From Actinoallomurus sp963736325 (GTDB lineage Bacteria > Actinomycetota > Actinomycetes > Streptosporangiales > Streptosporangiaceae): a stretch of DNA of 64,000 nt. The notes under the pieces were generated by a model. That model searched no databases. It had not been told where the DNA came from and saw only the letters and a list, made by a program, of their open reading frames with translations. Of the stretch, positions 8,917 through 17,193 are shown piece after piece (the first letter of the stretch is position 1; each line of letters opens with the position of its first letter). The stretch spans positions 434,001-498,000 of the forward strand of contig CAVTOG010000014.1 in NCBI GenBank assembly GCA_963736325.1, read 5' to 3'. The translations under genes were made by a program, and so were the position numbers.

Positions 8917-10583
8917 CGACCTTGCGTGTCAGCCGGTACGAGGTCGCGGAGGTCGTGCTCGGGATCGCGGAGCCCACCGCCCCCGACGTCGACGTCGTCT
9001 TCGTCGAACCGTCCGGTCAGGAGCGGCGGGTGTCCGCCTTTGTCTCGCGTGGCCGGTGGCGTGTTCGCTACTCCTCACCGTTCAGCGGCGACCACGCCTA
9101 TCGCGCCGAGCCGGTGGACGGTGTGCGGTTGCCGAATGGCGAAGGCGTCGTGACCGTCGCGGGTAGCGGGGACGATGGGCCAGCTCTCCGTACGCGTGGC
9201 GCGCTCCAGGTCGCGCGCGACCGGCGTCACCTCGAACACAACGACGGTACGCCCTTCCTCTGGCTGGCGGACACCTGGTGGAACGGCTTCACGGGCCGGC
9301 TCTCGAGTGAGGAGTTCGGCGAGCTCGCAGCCCGGCGAGCCGCGCAGGGTTTCTCCGTGGTGCAGGTCGTCGCCGGTCTGTATCCCGAGATCGAGCCCTT
9401 CAGCGAGGCGGGCCGGAGCCGGAGCGGCTGGGCGTGGCACGATGACTTCGCGGGGCCGAACCTCGCGTGGTTCGACGAGGCCGACGAGCGCGTGCGGATG
9501 CTTCTCGACCACGACTTGGTGCCCTGCATCGTCGGCTCGTGGGCGTACTACCTCCGCTTCATGGGGGTCGAGAAGCTCCTGCGCCACTGGCGGGAGATGA
9601 TCGCGCGTTGGGGTGCGTTCCCCGTCGTTTGGTGCCTGGTGGGCGAGCCGCCACTGATCTGGTACGACGACTACGCCACGCTGATCCACAACGAGGACGG
9701 GACGGCGGCGGCCGAGGCGGCGCTCCGAACGTACGACGAAGAGCCGACGGTCGTCACCGACCAACTCGACCTGGTCAAACGACTCTCGCACGGTGTTCGC
9801 GAGCTCGAACCGTTCGGCCGGCCGATCACCATCCATTCCATCCCGGACGTGGGGCCCTGGCGGTTCCTGGACGACGAAGGCCTGGTCGACTTCTGGCTGC
9901 TGCAGACCGGCCACTTCGGAGTGCAGAGCCTCGCACCCTCTGTCGACGCCGTGCACGCGGCGTACGCGCATGAGCCGGTCAAGCCGGTGATCAACGGCGA
10001 GGTCTGCTACGAGGGCATCGCGGGCTCCAACTGGCAGGACGCCCAGCGGTTCCTGTTCTGGAGCCACCTGCTCTCCGGCGCCGCCGGGCACAGCTACGGC
10101 GCACACGGACTCTGGGGCTGCAATACGGCCGACCACCCGTCGAACTACGGCTCGGGCGGCGCGCCGACCTGGCGGGAAGCGGCCGCCTTCCCAGGCGCGC
10201 ATCAGCTCGGAGTCGCCCGCCGGCTGCTGCTCGATCTCCCGTGGCACCGGTTCGAGAGCCACCCGGAATGGATGGCGCCTTGCCAGGATTCAGGTGATCG
10301 TTTCCTTCCGTACGCCGCAGGGGTCGACGGAGAGGTACGGGTCTTCTATATCCCGTCAGTGGCCTACCAGCGCGTTATGCAGCTGGAGCTGCGTCTCAGG
10401 GAGCTCGGATCGCGGAACTGGCACGCGCGGCTGGTCAGTCCGCGAACGGGGGAGACGGACTCCCGCTTCCTGGTCGAGCCGGAGTCCGACGGGACCGCTC
10501 GCGTTCGGTGCGGACGGTTCTATCCGCTGCCGAGCTGGGAGGACTGGCTCCTCATCATGACGACTGCGGATACGGGCGGCTGA
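8913..10583 (+). CDS. DUF4038 (apiosidase-like, GH140-type) glycoside hydrolase, copy 1
   Basis: 556 residues from a GTG that overlaps the upstream stop (GTGA). An N-terminal beta domain (about 1-100, DUF5060-like) precedes a TIM-barrel domain opening with PFLWLADTWWNGF. The barrel contains VWCLVGEP, a candidate acid/base Glu, and VINGEVCYEG, a candidate nucleophile Glu. The C-terminal SWEDWLLIM closes the protein. GH140 members hydrolyse apiosyl linkages of rhamnogalacturonan II, but many DUF4038 proteins are uncharacterised. There is no signal peptide, so the substrate would be imported first. A close paralogue is at 31227. Confidence 0.82.
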   Translation: MTTLRVSRYEVAEVVLGIAEPTAPDVDVVFVEPSGQERRVSAFVSRGRWRVRYSSPFSGDHAYRAEPVDGVRLPNGEGVVTVAGSGDDGPALRTRGALQVARDRRHLEHNDGTPFLWLADTWWNGFTGRLSSEEFGELAARRAAQGFSVVQVVAGLYPEIEPFSEAGRSRSGWAWHDDFAGPNLAWFDEADERVRMLLDHDLVPCIVGSWAYYLRFMGVEKLLRHWREMIARWGAFPVVWCLVGEPPLIWYDDYATLIHNEDGTAAAEAALRTYDEEPTVVTDQLDLVKRLSHGVRELEPFGRPITIHSIPDVGPWRFLDDEGLVDFWLLQTGHFGVQSLAPSVDAVHAAYAHEPVKPVINGEVCYEGIAGSNWQDAQRFLFWSHLLSGAAGHSYGAHGLWGCNTADHPSNYGSGGAPTWREAAAFPGAHQLGVARRLLLDLPWHRFESHPEWMAPCQDSGDRFLPYAAGVDGEVRVFYIPSVAYQRVMQLELRLRELGSRNWHARLVSPRTGETDSRFLVEPESDGTARVRCGRFYPLPSWEDWLLIMTTADTGG

Positions 10584-10605
10584 GCCGGTGAAATGTCCTC
10601 TCTTG

Positions 10606-10619
10606 TGGAATGGATTCCA
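10606..10619. promoter_or_regulatory. LacI-type operator-like palindrome (site C)
   Basis: TGGAATGGATTCCA is a near-perfect inverted repeat of the same type as sites A and B. It lies between the glycosidase stop and the SDR start, 25 bp centre-to-centre from site D. Confidence 0.55.
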
Positions 10620-10629
10620 AACATCTACG

Positions 10630-10645
10630 TTGGTACCGATTCCAA
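10630..10645. promoter_or_regulatory. LacI-type operator-like palindrome (site D)
   Basis: TTGGTACCGATTCCAA has identical outer arms (TTGG and CCAA) and a core close to site B. The pair C/D lies 38-77 bp before the SDR start at 10683. This suggests an internal regulated promoter for the SDR-to-LacI unit and possible cooperative binding. Confidence 0.6.
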
Positions 10646-10682
10646 GCAGGTCAGCGGTGGTAAGCGTTGGTGGAGGCGAGTG

Positions 10683-11450
10683 GTGACGGAATGGAGCCTC
10701 GGAGCCGGCCTCGAAGGCAAGGTGATCCTGGTCACCGGCGCCGCGGGCGGCATCGGGCGGGAACTGGTCGGTGGTCTCGCCGCCTCGGGAGCGCGCGTGG
10801 TCGCCGTGGACCTGGACCGCGAAGCGATCGTCGAGGCGGCCGAATCCGTCGGCGCGTCGAGTGCCTTGGCCATCGAGGCGGATCTGCGGGATCCGGCCCA
10901 GCGGCAGCGGCTGATCGATGACAGCCGGGAGCTGGGCCCCTTGTACGGCATGGTGCACTGTGCGGCCGTGCTGCGTCGGCGCGCCGACGTCCGCGACGTC
11001 ACCGAGGACGACTGGGACGCACAGGCCGACGTCAACTTGAAGGCCACCTTCTTCTTGTTCCGTGCGGCGGCCGAGGCGATGCGCTCGGCCGGTGGAGGCG
11101 GCCGCATCGTCGCGTTCTCCTCACAGGGGTGGTGGACCGGAGGGTTCGGGGGTTCTGTCGTGTACGCCGCGACAAAGGGCGGTGTGGTCTCGATGGTTCG
11201 AGGTCTCGCCCGCGTCTACGCGCCGGATGGGATCACGGTGAACGCGGTGGCGCCGGGCCAGGCACGAACCCCGATGCTGCTCGACGAGATCGAGGACGAG
11301 GTGCTGCAGGCGATGACCGAACAGACGCCCTTGGGACGGATAGCCGAGCCGGCCGAGGTGGCGGCCGCCGCGATCTTTCTACTCAGCCGCCACGCGTCGT
11401 TCGTCACGGGCACGACCCTGAACGTCAGCGGCGGACTCCTCATGTACTGA
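10683..11450 (+). CDS. short-chain dehydrogenase/reductase
   Basis: Classical SDR of 255 residues. The nucleotide loop is TGAAGGIG, the catalytic Ser lies in IVAFSSQG, and the active-site YAATKGG gives Tyr and Lys. The C-terminal FVTGTTLNVSGGL is typical. The start is taken as the GTG at 10683, six nt after GGAGG; an in-frame ATG at 10593 would place the LacI-type sites inside the gene and is rejected. As the first gene after the operator pair, it probably oxidises a hydroxyl of the sugar-acid intermediate handled by the downstream enolase-family enzyme. Confidence 0.85.
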   Translation: MTEWSLGAGLEGKVILVTGAAGGIGRELVGGLAASGARVVAVDLDREAIVEAAESVGASSALAIEADLRDPAQRQRLIDDSRELGPLYGMVHCAAVLRRRADVRDVTEDDWDAQADVNLKATFFLFRAAAEAMRSAGGGGRIVAFSSQGWWTGGFGGSVVYAATKGGVVSMVRGLARVYAPDGITVNAVAPGQARTPMLLDEIEDEVLQAMTEQTPLGRIAEPAEVAAAAIFLLSRHASFVTGTTLNVSGGLLMY

Positions 11451-11489
11451 GCGGTGGCCATGACCGGTGAGCAAGTCGGAGGAGCGAGC

Positions 11490-12707
11490 TTGACGATCCA
11501 ATTCGCCGAACGCCTGGCGGAACTGGCCCGGGAGGAGCCGGGCGCGGCCGAGCGGCGTCATGCCTCGGTGCTGTTGCTCGACCATCTGCACTGCAGTGGC
11601 CGGGAAGCCTCCTCACCGGCGCCCGCGTGGTGGGCGCAGACCCCGCCCGACGTCGCGGCGCGGCAGGCCGCTCGCGCGCATCGCACGGACTGGGACGATG
11701 TGCACTGGCCCACGCTGGTGCACCCCGGGTCGGTCACGTGGCCGGTGGTGCTGACGTTGGGACGGCTCGACGGGCTGCCGGCGGATCGCCTGCTGGCCGC
11801 CGCGACGGTCGGCTACGAGGCGACGGTGCGCATGGCCCGTGCTCTCGGTCCCGACCACCGGAGGCGCTTCCACACCACCGCGACGGCCGGCACCGTTGGG
11901 GCGGCCGCCTGCGCGGTCACGGTGCTCGGGCTGGGGACATCGCAGATGGCCGATGCCCTAGGGCATGCGATATCGGTCATGGGCGGTGCGGCCGGGTGCC
12001 TGCGGGAGCGCAGCGCCACGCGGCTCTTCCACCGGGCGCACGCCGTCCGTACGGGGGTCGCCGCCGCCATCGCCGCGGCCGAAGGATGGCAGGCGACCCG
12101 CCACGACCTGGATCGGCCCAGCGGGCTCGTCCCCGCTGAGGTGGCCTCGGTCACGTCGAGCCTGCTGGCGACGGGCCGGAACGCACTGGCCACGTCGTCG
12201 GTGCGGCCGTTTCCGACGTCCGGGTGGACGCAGGAGGTGTACGAAGCGGCCCGTCAGGCAGCGAGGCGGATGACGGCGCGGGCGCGCCACGTCGTCGTCA
12301 CCGTGCCGTCCGGGGTCGCCGCGGTATCGACCGGACCGTCGGCCTGCGATGGCGAGCGCTGGTACAGCATCGAATGGGCGATCCGGGACGCCCTCGACGC
12401 CGAGCGGCCCGGCGAGTCGCCTGCCGAGATCGAGGTTCGCCCGTCCGACCGTACCTCGGGCGCGATCGTCGAGTGCGTCACCGCGGCCGGCAGATGCGGC
12501 GCGAGCGTGAGCCGGCCCCTCGGCCATCCCGACCGGCCCCTGAACAGCGAGGTCCTTGGAGCCAAGTGGGGTCTGGCGGCGGCCGAGGCGGACCAGATGA
12601 TCGACGCGGTGGCGGCGGACCTCACCTCGGGATCGGTCGCCGCCCGGCCGGCCGACTGGTCCCAGGTGCGCGAACGACTGTCCGGACGATCGAAGGGGCA
12701 CGCATGA
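11490..12707 (+). CDS. MmgE/PrpD family protein
   Basis: 405 residues from the TTG at 11490, which has GGAGGAG at good spacing; a GTG at 11454 is an alternative. Family blocks seen are WPVVLTLGRLDGLPADRLLAA-VGYE, the His-rich HHRRRFHTTATAGTVGAAA and DALGHAISVMGGAAG. Members include 2-methylcitrate dehydratase and cis-aconitate decarboxylase. It is somewhat shorter than the usual 450 residues, and the segment around residue 55 is poorly conserved. It overlaps the next gene by 4 nt (ATGA). In this operon it probably dehydrates or decarboxylates a hydroxy acid, but the substrate is not predictable. Confidence 0.75.
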   Translation: MTIQFAERLAELAREEPGAAERRHASVLLLDHLHCSGREASSPAPAWWAQTPPDVAARQAARAHRTDWDDVHWPTLVHPGSVTWPVVLTLGRLDGLPADRLLAAATVGYEATVRMARALGPDHRRRFHTTATAGTVGAAACAVTVLGLGTSQMADALGHAISVMGGAAGCLRERSATRLFHRAHAVRTGVAAAIAAAEGWQATRHDLDRPSGLVPAEVASVTSSLLATGRNALATSSVRPFPTSGWTQEVYEAARQAARRMTARARHVVVTVPSGVAAVSTGPSACDGERWYSIEWAIRDALDAERPGESPAEIEVRPSDRTSGAIVECVTAAGRCGASVSRPLGHPDRPLNSEVLGAKWGLAAAEADQMIDAVAADLTSGSVAARPADWSQVRERLSGRSKGHA

Positions 12708-13840
12708 GGATCGAAAGCGTCGAGGCCATCCCGGTGGCCTACCCGGAACCCAACGACAGCGACGCGCGACGACACCTGTGCCTCGTCCGGGTCCGGACCA
12801 CCGACGGAGTGGTGGGGTGGGGCGAGTCGATCACGCAGTGGCCGGAGGCGTCCCGCGCGACACGGGAGATCGTGAAGGGCCTCGCGCCCCTCGTCATCGG
12901 CCGGGACGTCACGCATGTCACCGCGATATGGGAGGCGATGCGCAGGCACACGTGGTGGTACGGATGGCGCGGTGGCATCGCGGCGAACGCCATCGCCGCC
13001 ATCGACATCGCGCTGTGGGACGCGAAGGGCAGGTCGTTGGATCGCAGCGTCCTCGACCTGCTCGGCGGGCCGGTGCACGAACGGCTGCCCGCCATCGCGT
13101 CCTGTCACGCGTTCCGGCCGGGGATCGCCGAGCTCACCGAGGAGATGGGCGGCTGGGTGGCCACCGGGTACCAGGGCGTCAAGGTCGGCTTCGGTAAGCG
13201 GGGGGAATCCCGGCTCGGATACGAGCACGCACGTGACGTGGAGTTCGTGCGAGCGCTACGGGAGGCCGTCGGTCCCGACGCGGAGATCATGGTCGACCTG
13301 GGCAAGGCCGTGTACTGGGATCCGGCAACGGCGATCAAACGTACGCGCGCCTTCGAGGAGTACGGGCTCTCCTGGATCGAGGAGCCGCTGGGCCCGTGGG
13401 ATCCCGATGGTTATCGCAGGCTGCGCGATGCGGTGACCACGTCGCTGGCGTGGGGCGAGCGCGAGTGGGATCTGCGGGGTTACGAAGAGGTCCTCGCGAC
13501 GGGCTGCGTCGACGTGGTCGGCATCGACCCCGGACGTGTCCTGGGACTCACCGGGTTCGTCCAGGTCGCGGAGCGGGTCGCCGCACACCGGCGCGTCGTC
13601 AACGCGCACGCGTGGTCCAGCGCGATCGTCACGGCCGCGAGCCTGTCCGCGTCCTTCGCGAGCCCTGCCGCGCGGGTGTTCGAGATGAAGCCCCTGCCCA
13701 ATCCGATGCAGCACGAACTCGTCGAGGCGCCATTCGAGCAGATCGGCGGTTGGATGTCGGCTCCGCGGGGCGCGGGCCTCGGGATCGCCGTTCGCGAGGA
13801 CGTCGTGGAGCACTACCGGCTCGACCGAGCCGATTCCTGA
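12704..13840 (+). CDS. mandelate racemase/enolase superfamily protein
   Basis: 378 residues. The capping domain begins MRIESVEAIPVAYPEP. The barrel has GVKVGFGKRG (candidate Lys), IMVDLGKAVYW (Asp), WIEEPLGP (Glu), AWGEREWD (Glu) and the late VNAHAWSS His. The metal ligand segment reads VDLGK rather than the commoner VDAN, so it is not a standard galactonate-type dehydratase. The ATG overlaps the upstream stop. It pairs with the MmgE/PrpD and SDR genes in the LacI-linked operon, and its substrate is probably an acid sugar or hydroxy acid. Confidence 0.85.
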   Translation: MRIESVEAIPVAYPEPNDSDARRHLCLVRVRTTDGVVGWGESITQWPEASRATREIVKGLAPLVIGRDVTHVTAIWEAMRRHTWWYGWRGGIAANAIAAIDIALWDAKGRSLDRSVLDLLGGPVHERLPAIASCHAFRPGIAELTEEMGGWVATGYQGVKVGFGKRGESRLGYEHARDVEFVRALREAVGPDAEIMVDLGKAVYWDPATAIKRTRAFEEYGLSWIEEPLGPWDPDGYRRLRDAVTTSLAWGEREWDLRGYEEVLATGCVDVVGIDPGRVLGLTGFVQVAERVAAHRRVVNAHAWSSAIVTAASLSASFASPAARVFEMKPLPNPMQHELVEAPFEQIGGWMSAPRGAGLGIAVREDVVEHYRLDRADS

Positions 13841-13852
13841 AAGGACGGATGA

Positions 13853-14863
13853 ATGCCCAAGATGCGCATGCGCCAGGCGATAGCGCGGGCCATCGCCGAC
13901 GAGATGGCCGGCGATCCAAGCGTGGTGTTGCTGGGCGAGGACGTCGCGGCCGCCGGAGGCGTGTTCAAGACCTCGGAGGGGCTACTCGATCGTTTCGGCC
14001 CCGGCCGGGTCAGGGACACCCCCATTGCCGAGATGGGCTTCCTGGGCGCGGCGGTCGGTGCGGCCACCGCGGGCCTGCGCCCTGTCGTTGAGATCATGTT
14101 CGCCGAGTTCCTCGGCGTCGCACTGGACCAGCTCGTCACCGAGGCCGCCAACCTGCGCTACCTGTCCCGTGGTGAGTACGGCGTGCCGCTGGTCGTACGC
14201 GCCTCCGCGGGCCCTGGGCTGGGCTTTGGCGCGCAACACTCCCAGACGCTGGAGTCGTGGCTCATCGGCACCCCGGGTCTGAAGGTGGTCAGCCCATCGG
14301 GCGCGGACTCCGCGTACGGCCTGCTGCGCGCGGCCATCCGCGACGACGATCCCGTCGTGTTCCTGGAGCCGCGTGTGCTGTACGGACAGCGAGAGGACGT
14401 CGATGCCGACCTTGCCGAGTTGCCCGGGCTCGGAACGGCGCTGACCCTGCGTACGGGCCGGGACGTCACGGTCGTCGCACTGGGGCAGACCGTACCCACC
14501 GTGATGGCGGCGACGGAGGGCACGATCGACGCCGAGGTCATCGATCTGCGATCGATCAGCCCTTTCGACCTGGAGTGCGTCCTGCGCTCGGTCCGTCGTA
14601 CCGGCCGGCTCGCGGTGGTCGAGGCGGGCCCGTGGACGGGCGGTTGGGGTGGAGGTGTCGCAGCGGACGTGGGCGCACACGCGTTCGGTGCGCTGCGGGC
14701 CCCGGTGCTGCGCGTCACGTGTCCCGACGTTCCGGTTCCCTACTCACCCTCTCTCGAATCGCGCTATGTACCCGGCACCGAATACGTCCGTGAGCAGATC
14801 GAGCATCTGGTCGTACACGATCGGCTCCCGGCGCCATGGTGGAAGGAGACCATCGATGCCTGA
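13853..14863 (+). CDS. 2-oxoacid dehydrogenase E1 component, beta subunit
   Basis: 336 residues of the transketolase-central plus C-terminal domain architecture of E1 beta. Landmarks are the N-terminal RQAIARAIADEM, LLGEDVAAAGGVFK, the DTPIAEMGFLGAAVGAA block with the TPP-contacting Glu, and the C-terminal transketolase domain beginning near TLRTGRDVTVVALG. It pairs with the alpha subunit that starts 8 nt before its stop. Acetoin or branched-chain type E1 enzymes use this arrangement. It probably decarboxylates a 2-oxo acid produced by the dehydratases upstream. Confidence 0.9.
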   Translation: MPKMRMRQAIARAIADEMAGDPSVVLLGEDVAAAGGVFKTSEGLLDRFGPGRVRDTPIAEMGFLGAAVGAATAGLRPVVEIMFAEFLGVALDQLVTEAANLRYLSRGEYGVPLVVRASAGPGLGFGAQHSQTLESWLIGTPGLKVVSPSGADSAYGLLRAAIRDDDPVVFLEPRVLYGQREDVDADLAELPGLGTALTLRTGRDVTVVALGQTVPTVMAATEGTIDAEVIDLRSISPFDLECVLRSVRRTGRLAVVEAGPWTGGWGGGVAADVGAHAFGALRAPVLRVTCPDVPVPYSPSLESRYVPGTEYVREQIEHLVVHDRLPAPWWKETIDA

Positions 14864-15854
14864 CACCACCACAGCGCCTCCTCTGGAGCGCCGTGCGGCA
14901 CTCGACGAGCCCGTCGCGCGGTACCGGCGCATGCTCGAGATCCGCCGCGTCGAGGACTCCATCAAGACCCTGTTCGCCGAGGGGCTGGTCGCCGGCTCGA
15001 CCCACACGTGCCAGGGACAGGAGGCCGTCGCGGTCGGGATCGCCTCGGTCATCCGTCCCACCGACCAGGTCGTCTGCACCTACCGTGGCCACGGGCACGC
15101 CTTGGCCCTCGGAATGCGACCGGCGGACCTGCTCGGTGAGATCCTCGGCCGCGCCGGTGGCTGCGTGAGCGGTGTCGGCGGCTCGATGCACCTGTCGAGG
15201 CGCGCCATCGGGCTCATGCCCACCATGGCCATCGTCGGTGCGGGAATCCCCATCGCGGCAGGTGTCGCCCTGGCAGCGCGGCAGCAGGGCCGCGACGACG
15301 TCGCCGTTGGGGTGTTCGGCGATGGCGCGGCCAACATCGGAGCCTTTCACGAAGGGCTCAACCTCGCTGCGCTGTGGTCGCTGCCGGTCGTGTTCGTCTG
15401 CGAGAACAACCTGTACGGCGAGTACAGCAGGATCGACGCGACCACCAGCGTTGAAGACATAGCGCGACGAGCCGACGCGTACGCGATGCCGGGGCGAACC
15501 GTTGACGGCCAGGACCTGGACGAGGTGATCGCCGCGGTCTCTTGCGCCGTCGAACGCGCGCGATCCGGCGGTGGGCCGACTCTGCTGGAGATGAAGACCT
15601 ACCGCTACACCGGTCATTCACGATCCGACCCGGCGCTGTACCGCCCGGAGGGCGAGCTGGACGCCTGGCTCGCGCGCGACCCGCTCTCGATTTACGGGGA
15701 GCGTCTCCTCACCGGCGGCCACCTGGACGAACGCGGGTGCGACGCGCTGCGGCGCGAGGTCGACGACGAGGTCGAAGCCGCCCTTCGGTCGGCAAAGGCC
15801 GGTCCTGAGCCCCGGGTCGGCGAGATGTTCCGGCATGTACGCGGCAGCGCGTAG
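14856..15854 (+). CDS. 2-oxoacid dehydrogenase E1 component, alpha subunit (TPP-dependent)
   Basis: 332 residues. The TPP motif starts at GDGAANIGAFHEG and closes about 27 residues later with CENN. THTCQGQEAVAVG and YRGHGHALALG are the usual cofactor-site blocks, and YRYTGHSRSDP is the regulatory-loop region. The order beta then alpha is the reverse of most Pdh operons but is seen in Acetoin-type variants. The ATG at 14856 lies inside the beta gene (8-nt overlap). It works with the beta subunit in oxidative decarboxylation, passing the acyl group to a lipoyl carrier. Confidence 0.9.
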   Translation: MPDTTTAPPLERRAALDEPVARYRRMLEIRRVEDSIKTLFAEGLVAGSTHTCQGQEAVAVGIASVIRPTDQVVCTYRGHGHALALGMRPADLLGEILGRAGGCVSGVGGSMHLSRRAIGLMPTMAIVGAGIPIAAGVALAARQQGRDDVAVGVFGDGAANIGAFHEGLNLAALWSLPVVFVCENNLYGEYSRIDATTSVEDIARRADAYAMPGRTVDGQDLDEVIAAVSCAVERARSGGGPTLLEMKTYRYTGHSRSDPALYRPEGELDAWLARDPLSIYGERLLTGGHLDERGCDALRREVDDEVEAALRSAKAGPEPRVGEMFRHVRGSA

Positions 15855-15877
15855 CGACCGTGAAGGAGGAATCCAGC

Positions 15878-16114
15878 GTGCAAAGTCACATCAAGCTTCC
15901 CAAGCTCGGCGAGACCGCCGATTCGGTGGTGATCGAGGAGTGGCTGGTCGACGTGGGCGACAACGTCGAGGCCGGACAACCGCTCCTGACCGTGGAGACG
16001 GCCAAGGTCACCGCCGAGGTGCCTTCACCGCTGTCCGGTGTGGTCAGCGGGCTGCTCGTCGAGCCGGGCGATGAGGTCGCAGCGGGCGGAGTCATCTGTG
16101 TCGTGGAACACTGA
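15878..16114 (+). CDS. stand-alone biotin/lipoyl-attachment domain protein
   Basis: 78 residues from the GTG at 15878, which has AAGGAGGA at 15863-15870; an in-frame GTG at 15860 lies before that ribosome site and is rejected. The whole protein is one lipoyl domain: KLPKLGETADSVVIEEWLVDVGD, then ETAKVTAEVPSP with the modifiable Lys, then VEPGDEVAAGGVICVVE. A normal E2 would continue with a subunit-binding domain and an acyltransferase core, but this gene stops. No E2 core or E3 gene is visible nearby. It is probably the lipoyl shuttle for the E1 pair immediately upstream. Confidence 0.88.
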   Translation: MQSHIKLPKLGETADSVVIEEWLVDVGDNVEAGQPLLTVETAKVTAEVPSPLSGVVSGLLVEPGDEVAAGGVICVVEH

Positions 16115-16176
16115 CCGGGGCGAATGGGCAATCAGCGTGGAGGTCACCGATTAGCGGGAAGAGTCTGGACAGAAAG

Positions 16177-17193
16177 GTGACCATGAAGGAGGTCGCGGAC
16201 CGCGCCGGAGTGGCGGCCTCCTCCGTCTCGCGCGTCCTCAACGGGCACCCGGCCGTCAGCGAGGAGCTGAGGCAACGCGTACTCGCCGCGGTGACCGAGG
16301 TCGACTACGAGCTCAACTACACGGCCAAGAGCCTCCGTAGCGGCGCCACCATGACGGTCGCCTTCCTGGTCCGTGACATCGCCAGCCCGCTGTTCGCCGA
16401 GATGGTGAAGGCCGCAGAGCAGCACCTGCGCCATTTCGGCTACTCGTTGCTGCTGACCAACTCCGACGGAGATCCAGACCGGGACGCCGAGCACATCAAG
16501 CTCTTCGCCAGGCGCAGGGTCGACGGTTTGATCGTCACGTTGAGCAGCGAGACCCACCGCGACACCCAGCAGGCGCTGAAGGCCATACATGCGCCGGTCG
16601 TGCTCATCGACCGGCACATTCCCGACCTCGCGGCGAGCGCCGTACTGTCCGATCATCACCCCGGGGTCCGCGATGCCGTCCGCCACCTGGCCGGGCAGGG
16701 ACACCGGCGGATCGGGTTCATCGCCGGTACGCAGGCCGTCCTCGCCACACGGGAACGTTTCCGAGGCTACAAGAGCGGACTTCGGTCGGCCGGAATCCGG
16801 CTACAGAACGAGCTCGTACGAATGGGCAGCTATGACAGCGAGTTCGGACGTGCGGAGGCCGCCCAGCTTCTCGAACTCGATGACCCGCCGACGGCCATGG
16901 TCACAGCGGGAGTGACGCTGACCTACGGCGTGCTCGAGGCGGTACGGGCCGCGGGCCTCCGAGTCCCCGAGGATCTCACCATCGTCTCCTGCGATTCCTT
17001 CCCCGCCATGAACACCTGGGGTCCGCGCCTCGGCGTCGTCGACCGAGACGCGGCCCTCATCGGAACCACCGCATCCGAGTTGGTGCTGGAGGCGATTACC
17101 ACCGGGGCGCACCGGCAGGTCGTCCTGCCCACCGAATTCGTGGCCGATGAGGAGAACCGAAGCGCGCCCGCAAGTCGACCGTCCAACCGCTAG
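16177..17193 (+). CDS. LacI family transcriptional regulator
   Basis: 338 residues. The N-terminal helix-turn-helix reads TMKEVADRAGVAASSVSRVLNG, with the hinge helix near LNYTAKSLRSG, followed by a periplasmic-binding-like sensor domain (about 60-330). GTG 16177 is used; ATG 16183 is nearly equivalent. It ends the SDR-to-lipoyl operon after a 62-bp gap and overlaps the convergent CocE gene by four bases (shared CTAG). The four palindromes at 5391, 5707, 10606 and 10630 are its inferred operators. The inducer is probably a sugar or sugar acid of this pathway. Confidence 0.9.
   Translation: MTMKEVADRAGVAASSVSRVLNGHPAVSEELRQRVLAAVTEVDYELNYTAKSLRSGATMTVAFLVRDIASPLFAEMVKAAEQHLRHFGYSLLLTNSDGDPDRDAEHIKLFARRRVDGLIVTLSSETHRDTQQALKAIHAPVVLIDRHIPDLAASAVLSDHHPGVRDAVRHLAGQGHRRIGFIAGTQAVLATRERFRGYKSGLRSAGIRLQNELVRMGSYDSEFGRAEAAQLLELDDPPTAMVTAGVTLTYGVLEAVRAAGLRVPEDLTIVSCDSFPAMNTWGPRLGVVDRDAALIGTTASELVLEAITTGAHRQVVLPTEFVADEENRSAPASRPSNR

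Noticed and set aside
10593..10682. N-terminal extension of the SDR gene from the ATG at 10593
   Set aside because: The extension would contain both LacI-type palindromes, and it has no ribosome site, whereas GTG 10683 has GGAGG at proper spacing.
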